DNA of 37,524 bases, from positions 1 through 37,524 of the forward strand of contig DASRZP010000071.1 in the NCBI GenBank assembly GCA_035686305.1, in the 5' to 3' direction. The DNA is from Thermodesulfovibrionales bacterium (GTDB lineage: Bacteria > Nitrospirota > Thermodesulfovibrionia > Thermodesulfovibrionales > UBA9159). A program made the translations under genes and the position numbers. Below the pieces are notes generated by a model. That model did not search any database and was not told the origin of the DNA. It saw only the letters and a list, made by a program, of their open reading frames with translations. Every line of letters begins with the position of its first letter. The stretch's first letter is position 1. Shown here piece by piece: positions 34,159-37,524 of the stretch.

Positions 34159-34361
34159 CACTACCTCCAGCGATTTAATTTATTAAACGCCTTATAAATT
34201 ATTCTAATCGATGCATCTGTCCCTTTGCAATGAACCCTCGATCGTGGATTCCCTTCTGCACCTACAGGCGCGTCTTTCCGTCATTCATCGGCGACCGCTC
34301 CTTTCATGCATGAACCCGTTCAGATCATTGCTCATCCCCAAAAAAGACGAGAAGGAATATG

Positions 34362-34390
34362 TTGACCATCTGACGCGCACAAAGTAAAAT
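34362..34390 (+). promoter_or_regulatory. promoter of the DsrC-like gene
   Basis: TTGACC (34362-34367), exactly 17 bases and TAAAAT (34385-34390), each five of six to consensus. Initiation near 34397 gives a 36-base leader with AGGAGG before the ATG. Confidence 0.6.
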
Positions 34391-34432
34391 GAATGGAGGA
34401 TTTCAAGAGAGAACGTTTCCAGGAGGTGTGGA

Positions 34433-34777
34433 ATGCCGATTCTTGAGTATTCAGGTATGAAGATTTTTGTCGACGATGAGGGGTATCTCTCAAACATGAA
34501 TGACTGGACGGAAACCGTCGCCTGCGCACTGGCAGAGAGGGAGGGAGTGGACGAGCTTACAAAAGAGCGGATGGACATCATAAAGTTTATGAGGCAGTAT
34601 TACATGCAATATAATGCCTTCCCCCTTTTACGCGGCGTCTGCATGAGGGTTCACCAGTCAAAGGATTGCTACAGTGACACCTTCATGGAACCTCTGAAGG
34701 CGTGGAAGATAGCCGGCCTCCCGAAACCGGACGAACATGTGATCGGTGAAATCATGGGCGAAGGCGGAGTGGTGTAG
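34433..34777 (+). CDS. DsrC/TusE-family protein lacking the C-terminal redox cysteines
   Basis: This 114-residue DsrC/TusE-fold protein shows the family pattern: IFVDDEGYLSNMNDWTETVACALAEREGVDELTKERMDIIKFMRQYY then a C-terminal LKAWKIAGLPKPD. In true DsrC the segment is KxACKxAGLPKPTGCV, with CysB just before KxAGLPKP and CysA penultimate. Here Trp91 replaces CysB and the end continues DEHVIGEIMGEGGVV with no cysteine, so the trisulfide chemistry is impossible. Three other cysteines (31, 70, 79) are at non-conserved sites. A regulatory RspA-type role is possible but unproven. It has its own promoter, with GYD 85 bases downstream. Confidence 0.83.
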   Translation: MPILEYSGMKIFVDDEGYLSNMNDWTETVACALAEREGVDELTKERMDIIKFMRQYYMQYNAFPLLRGVCMRVHQSKDCYSDTFMEPLKAWKIAGLPKPDEHVIGEIMGEGGVV

Positions 34778-34804
34778 CAGCGACCACCTTCGATTGCAGC
34801 TCAG

Positions 34805-34847
34805 GTCCTTTCGTGATAAGCTTTGAATAAAGCCCTCATGAAAGGAC
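34805..34847 (+). promoter_or_regulatory. stem-loop in the leader of the GYD gene
   Basis: GTCCTTTC (34805-34812) pairs with GAAAGGAC (34840-34847); inside, GCTTT (34820-34824) pairs with AAAGC (34829-34833) around a four-base loop. It ends three bases before the AAAGGAG ribosome site, and the 3' arm itself reads like a second ribosome-site copy. No T tract follows, so a translational control element fits better than a terminator. Confidence 0.4.
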
Positions 34848-34862
34848 TGAAAGGAGACTATT

Positions 34863-35186
34863 ATGGGGTACTATCTGGTGCAAGCGGCGTATACTGCAGA
34901 GGCCGCAGCTGACCTGGTCAAGCATCCTCAGAATCGCCGCGAGGCTGTGCAGAAGGCCGTCGAGAAACTTGGAGGCAACCTTGAGGGTTTCTGGTTTGCT
35001 TTTGGCGATTACGATGTGGTGCTTGTCTGTCAGATGCCTGATAATGTAAGTGCGGCAGCCTTTTCCATGGCCGTCTCTGCAGGAGGCGCGCTGAGAGCCG
35101 CCAAAACCACGCCCCTTCTGACAGCAGAGGAAGGGATCGAAGCGATGAAGAAGGCTGGAAAGTCGAGGTACGAGCCGCCCCAATAA
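34863..35186 (+). CDS. GYD-domain protein
   Basis: This 107-residue small protein has the GYD-domain layout: YYLVQAAYTAEAAADLVKHPQNRREAVQKAVEKLGGNLEGFWFAFGDYDVVLVCQMPDNVSAAAFSMAVSAGGALRAAKTTPLLTAEEGIEAMKKAG. The FGDYD motif near residue 48 names the family. These proteins form ferredoxin-like alpha/beta barrels, and their function is not known. It lies downstream of the DsrC-like gene and has a strong AAAGGAG site and a structured leader. Confidence 0.85.
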   Translation: MGYYLVQAAYTAEAAADLVKHPQNRREAVQKAVEKLGGNLEGFWFAFGDYDVVLVCQMPDNVSAAAFSMAVSAGGALRAAKTTPLLTAEEGIEAMKKAGKSRYEPPQ

Positions 35187-35241
35187 GGCTGCCTGTCTGT
35201 CTTTTCTTTCAGATCTTATGCGCGTTTGATCGCCTTCTGTT

Positions 35242-36726
35242 TCAACCAAGGCGTTTCTCGAAGACCTTTCGGAAATGATAGCCGTAGATCGAGAGGGTGA
35301 CGGCCTGCGGAATAAGGCGGGGGCGGCTGAAGATGGTCCAGAGCAAAAGCCTCCAGTAGTAGAACCTCTCTTTTCCAATGATCCCCAGAAGAACGATAGA
35401 CCTAAAGAATGCGCCGATATAGTTGCAACGGACATGGAACAACTTCTTCCCCGGGGGAATGTATTCCCTCAGGAATGTTCTGACCCTTTCATAATAGTGC
35501 TTTGGAGAATACAGAGTGCTGAGGACCTTTTTGTAGCCGTTGATCAGCAGATCATAGTCCATCCTAGGAATAAAATTAGTCGCGAAATCCGTATTGTTCC
35601 CCGAGGTCTCTTTCAGCAGCCGCTGCTCCTTCTTGAGCCTCTCAAAGAGCTGCGTGCGCGGAAGGGCGATGAGGATGCCGACCATGGCGGTAACGACCCC
35701 GCTTTTCTGGATGAACCTGATCTGGGTGTCAAAAATCGTTGGAGGGTCGTTGTCGAAACCTACGATGAATCCTCCCTGCACCTCGAGACCGGACTTCTGG
35801 ATATTCCTGACACTGGCGAGGAGATCGCGGTTCTTGTTCTGAAATTTACTGCATTCCACCAGGCTCTGGTCATGGGGGGTCTCTATGCCGATGAAGACGA
35901 CATCGAATCCCGCCTTCACCATCATCTCCATGAGGTCTTTATGATCGGACAGTTCTATGGAGGTCTGCGTATTGAAGGTGAAGGGATGCCTTTTCCTCTC
36001 CATCCATTCGATGATGGCAGGGAGGATCTCCTCCTTCAGCTTCTTCTTGTTCCCGATAAAGTTGTCGTCAACAAAGAAGACTTGGCCTCTGAAGCCTGAG
36101 TCGTACACACTCTCGAGCTCCCTGATGATCTGGTCTTTGTCCTTGGTGCGCGGCACGCGCCCGCAGAGAAGAGTAATGTCGCAGAACTCGCAGTTGAAGG
36201 GGCAGCCCCGGGAATACTGGATATTGATTGATGCATAATGCTTCTTATTGATAAGCCCCCAGAGCGGGATGGGTGTCTGACGTATGTCAGCCCACTGATC
36301 AGTGGTGTAGAAATGGCCTGCATCGCCGTTTGCAAAATCCTTCAGGAAACGGGGCAACGTGATTTCAGCTTCGCTCAGCACGAGATGGTCTACCGCCCCG
36401 AAAGCCTCATATTCAGTCGTGAAAAGAGGACCGCCAGCCACAATCCTGACACCGGCTGCCTTGCATCTGGCAATCACTCCATTTACAGATTCCTTCTGCA
36501 CTGACATTGCACTCACAAAAACGAGGTCAGCCCACCTCAGGTGCTCGTCATGCAGGCTTTCCACGTTCATGTCGACCATTCTTTTCTCCCACCCGTCAGG
36601 AAGCATCGCTGCTATAGTCAACAATCCGAGAGGTGGACTGCTCGCCTTTCGATGAATGAACTTCAGGGCATACCTAAAACTCCAGAAGGTATCCGGGAAC
36701 TCAGGATAAATGAGAAGTGCTTTCAT
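35242..36726 (-). CDS. B12-binding radical SAM protein (DUF4070 C-terminus)
   Basis: This 494-residue protein has an N-terminal Rossmann-type cobalamin-binding domain (ALLIYPEFPDTFWSF, PPLGLLTIAAMLP, VRIVAGGPLFTTEYEAF). The radical SAM core with cluster motif Cys175-x3-Cys179-x2-Cys182 (YSRGCPFNCEFCD) follows, then VFFVDDNFIGNKKKLKEE, VVFIGIETP and QGGFIVGFDND. The C-terminal region ends in a DUF4070-like helical domain. Such enzymes use SAM and often methylcobalamin for methylation or rearrangement; the substrate here is unknown. GAGGA lies upstream of the ATG. Neighbours give no clue to its pathway. Confidence 0.9.
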   Translation of the reverse strand: MKALLIYPEFPDTFWSFRYALKFIHRKASSPPLGLLTIAAMLPDGWEKRMVDMNVESLHDEHLRWADLVFVSAMSVQKESVNGVIARCKAAGVRIVAGGPLFTTEYEAFGAVDHLVLSEAEITLPRFLKDFANGDAGHFYTTDQWADIRQTPIPLWGLINKKHYASINIQYSRGCPFNCEFCDITLLCGRVPRTKDKDQIIRELESVYDSGFRGQVFFVDDNFIGNKKKLKEEILPAIIEWMERKRHPFTFNTQTSIELSDHKDLMEMMVKAGFDVVFIGIETPHDQSLVECSKFQNKNRDLLASVRNIQKSGLEVQGGFIVGFDNDPPTIFDTQIRFIQKSGVVTAMVGILIALPRTQLFERLKKEQRLLKETSGNNTDFATNFIPRMDYDLLINGYKKVLSTLYSPKHYYERVRTFLREYIPPGKKLFHVRCNYIGAFFRSIVLLGIIGKERFYYWRLLLWTIFSRPRLIPQAVTLSIYGYHFRKVFEKRLG

Positions 36727-37326
36727 GGAATGTTCCTCATCATTTTATTTTTTCACATAACTGGCTGTCAGGATCACTGCGCCGGTCATCAAGCCCAAAA
36801 AAGGAGGCTGAGCATCAGTAATAAATTATAATTTATCATAGTTGATGAAGAATTGATAGACTTTTGAACCCCTGTAATCGTTCAGTTGTGGCTGTACTCC
36901 TCGCCTTTAGGCTTTTCCGCAGGAAGTTTATAGTACTATTGCTGAAGTTTCAGTTTCCTGAAGGTGTCATTAGGTCGATGTACTCCGTGGTCCAACTATT
37001 TCGGACATTGTCCGTCAGGTCAAGTAGCGGCAACTACATGTGCTGGAAAGTGCGTCCTCTTTTGTCATTTTCAACGGGAACCCTCAACGGTTTCGTAATG
37101 TAGAGTCGACGTACACGTGAAAAAGGTCTTGCGGTCAACTCCACAGTTCACAAGTGAGTGTCCGGTGGTGCTCCAGAGGATGCGTCTTTCGGAGGGTCAC
37201 TGAACAATAGTCAGGATATCGCTCTGACTTGGAGGGCCGGTTGCGGTTCAATACAATGTATGATAGGATGTCTCTATCGACGATGTTTTTCATTTCATCA
37301 CCATATATATGAAAGGAGGAATCCGT
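36727..37326. other. 600-base intergenic region before the final gene
   Basis: No convincing gene is present. It holds a perfect 16-base palindrome ATAAATTATAATTTAT (36821-36836) upstream of the radical SAM gene and a 13-base palindrome CGGACATTGTCCG (37002-37014) near the middle. A modest plus-strand promoter candidate, TTGGAG (37229-37234), 17 bases, TACAAT (37252-37257), points to the last gene. The open frame at 36864-37103 has no recognisable content. Confidence 0.35.
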
Positions 37327-37524
37327 ATGAAAACCAAAATGAAAACCACAATCAGGGCACTCATCACGGTGAATTTATTGGTGGTGATCGTGTTTGTTGC
37401 CGCTACCGCGATGGGGCAGGATAAGTCTGCGGACAACATGCAGATCGTCCTTGAAAAGATACGTGCCGACAAGAAGCTTCTCGTCGCTGAAAATATGCAA
37501 CTGACGCAGTCCGAAGCCAAGGGC
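37327..37524 (+). CDS. small exported protein, truncated by the window end
   Basis: The first 66 residues of a longer gene are visible. A basic start and hydrophobic core (about residues 10-28, TVNLLVVIVFVAATAM) make a signal peptide with cleavage near MGQ. The mature part begins ADNMQIVLEKIRADKKLLVAENMQLTQSEAKG, a helical segment typical of small periplasmic proteins of unknown function in deltaproteobacteria and Nitrospirota. GAAAGGAGG lies before the ATG. The rest is beyond the window. Confidence 0.75.
   Translation, partial: MKTKMKTTIRALITVNLLVVIVFVAATAMGQDKSADNMQIVLEKIRADKKLLVAENMQLTQSEAKG

Noticed and set aside
35275-36099. 274-codon plus-strand frame
   Set aside because: Antisense to the radical SAM gene with no domain of its own.
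1-37524. CRISPR arrays and complete insertion sequences
   Set aside because: No regularly spaced direct repeats and no transposase-like frame were seen on either strand.

Overview
This window is a gene-dense, moderately GC-rich bacterial chromosome segment carrying about 38 protein genes and no tRNA or rRNA gene that I can see. The gene set suggests an anaerobic or microaerophilic bacterium of the Nitrospirota/Thermodesulfovibrio type or a deltaproteobacterial relative. The pointers are an NfnAB-type electron-bifurcating transhydrogenase pair, a hydrogenase maturation operon, a DsrC-like protein, a CcdA-type thiol-redox membrane protein, molybdenum cofactor genes, an archaeal-type S-adenosylmethionine synthetase with a Sfum_1244-like neighbour, and a B12-binding radical SAM protein. 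The lineage is inferred from family recognition only.

Layout. 0.1-2.2 kb (minus): a transglycosylase, nadA and a small unknown gene, apparently one unit with its own promoter. 2.4-6.1 kb (minus): nfnA-nfnB and corA. 6.4-9.1 kb (plus): an exported nitroreductase-like protein, a flavin reductase, a 590-base RNA-rich intergenic stretch, a DUF3786 protein and a tiny Cys-containing ORF. 9.2-11.4 kb (plus): a compact SOS cassette, lexA - small DUF6504-like protein - dinB, with a candidate LexA operator. 11.4-15.7 kb (minus): an exported lipocalin-like (AttH/CrtC) protein, a LolD-type ATPase and a double-FtsX permease. 15.9-18.2 kb (plus): a Sfum_1244-like protein and archaeal-type SAM synthetase. 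18.2-19.9 kb (minus): argS. 20.0 kb (plus): a small membrane protein. 20.3-26.6 kb (minus): DUF948 - YtxH - hypA - hypB - hypF - hypD - hypE, several overlapping, with no hypC. 26.8-29.8 kb (plus): a NarL-type regulator, an RpoD-like sigma factor without region 1.1 and a receiver-only protein. 29.9-34.2 kb (minus): ccdA, moaB/mogA, MOSC, mnmA and an orphan branched-chain-type substrate-binding protein. 34.4-35.2 kb (plus): a DsrC-like protein lacking the redox cysteines and a GYD-domain protein. 35.2-36.7 kb (minus): a B12-binding radical SAM protein. The window ends inside a small exported protein gene.

The most interesting part is 7.72-8.18 kb. It holds a stand-alone RNA gene of about 160 nt with a consensus-like promoter, a closing stem of more than 20 pairs, an inner bubble with two hairpins and a U7 terminator; its architecture resembles 6S RNA. 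Just upstream, directly after the flavin reductase stop, is a separate 117-base element that folds into nested helices around a junction. Other points are the SOS operator, the Cys-less DsrC homologue, the hyp operon led by two stress or envelope-type genes and lacking hypC, and the unusual sigma factor.
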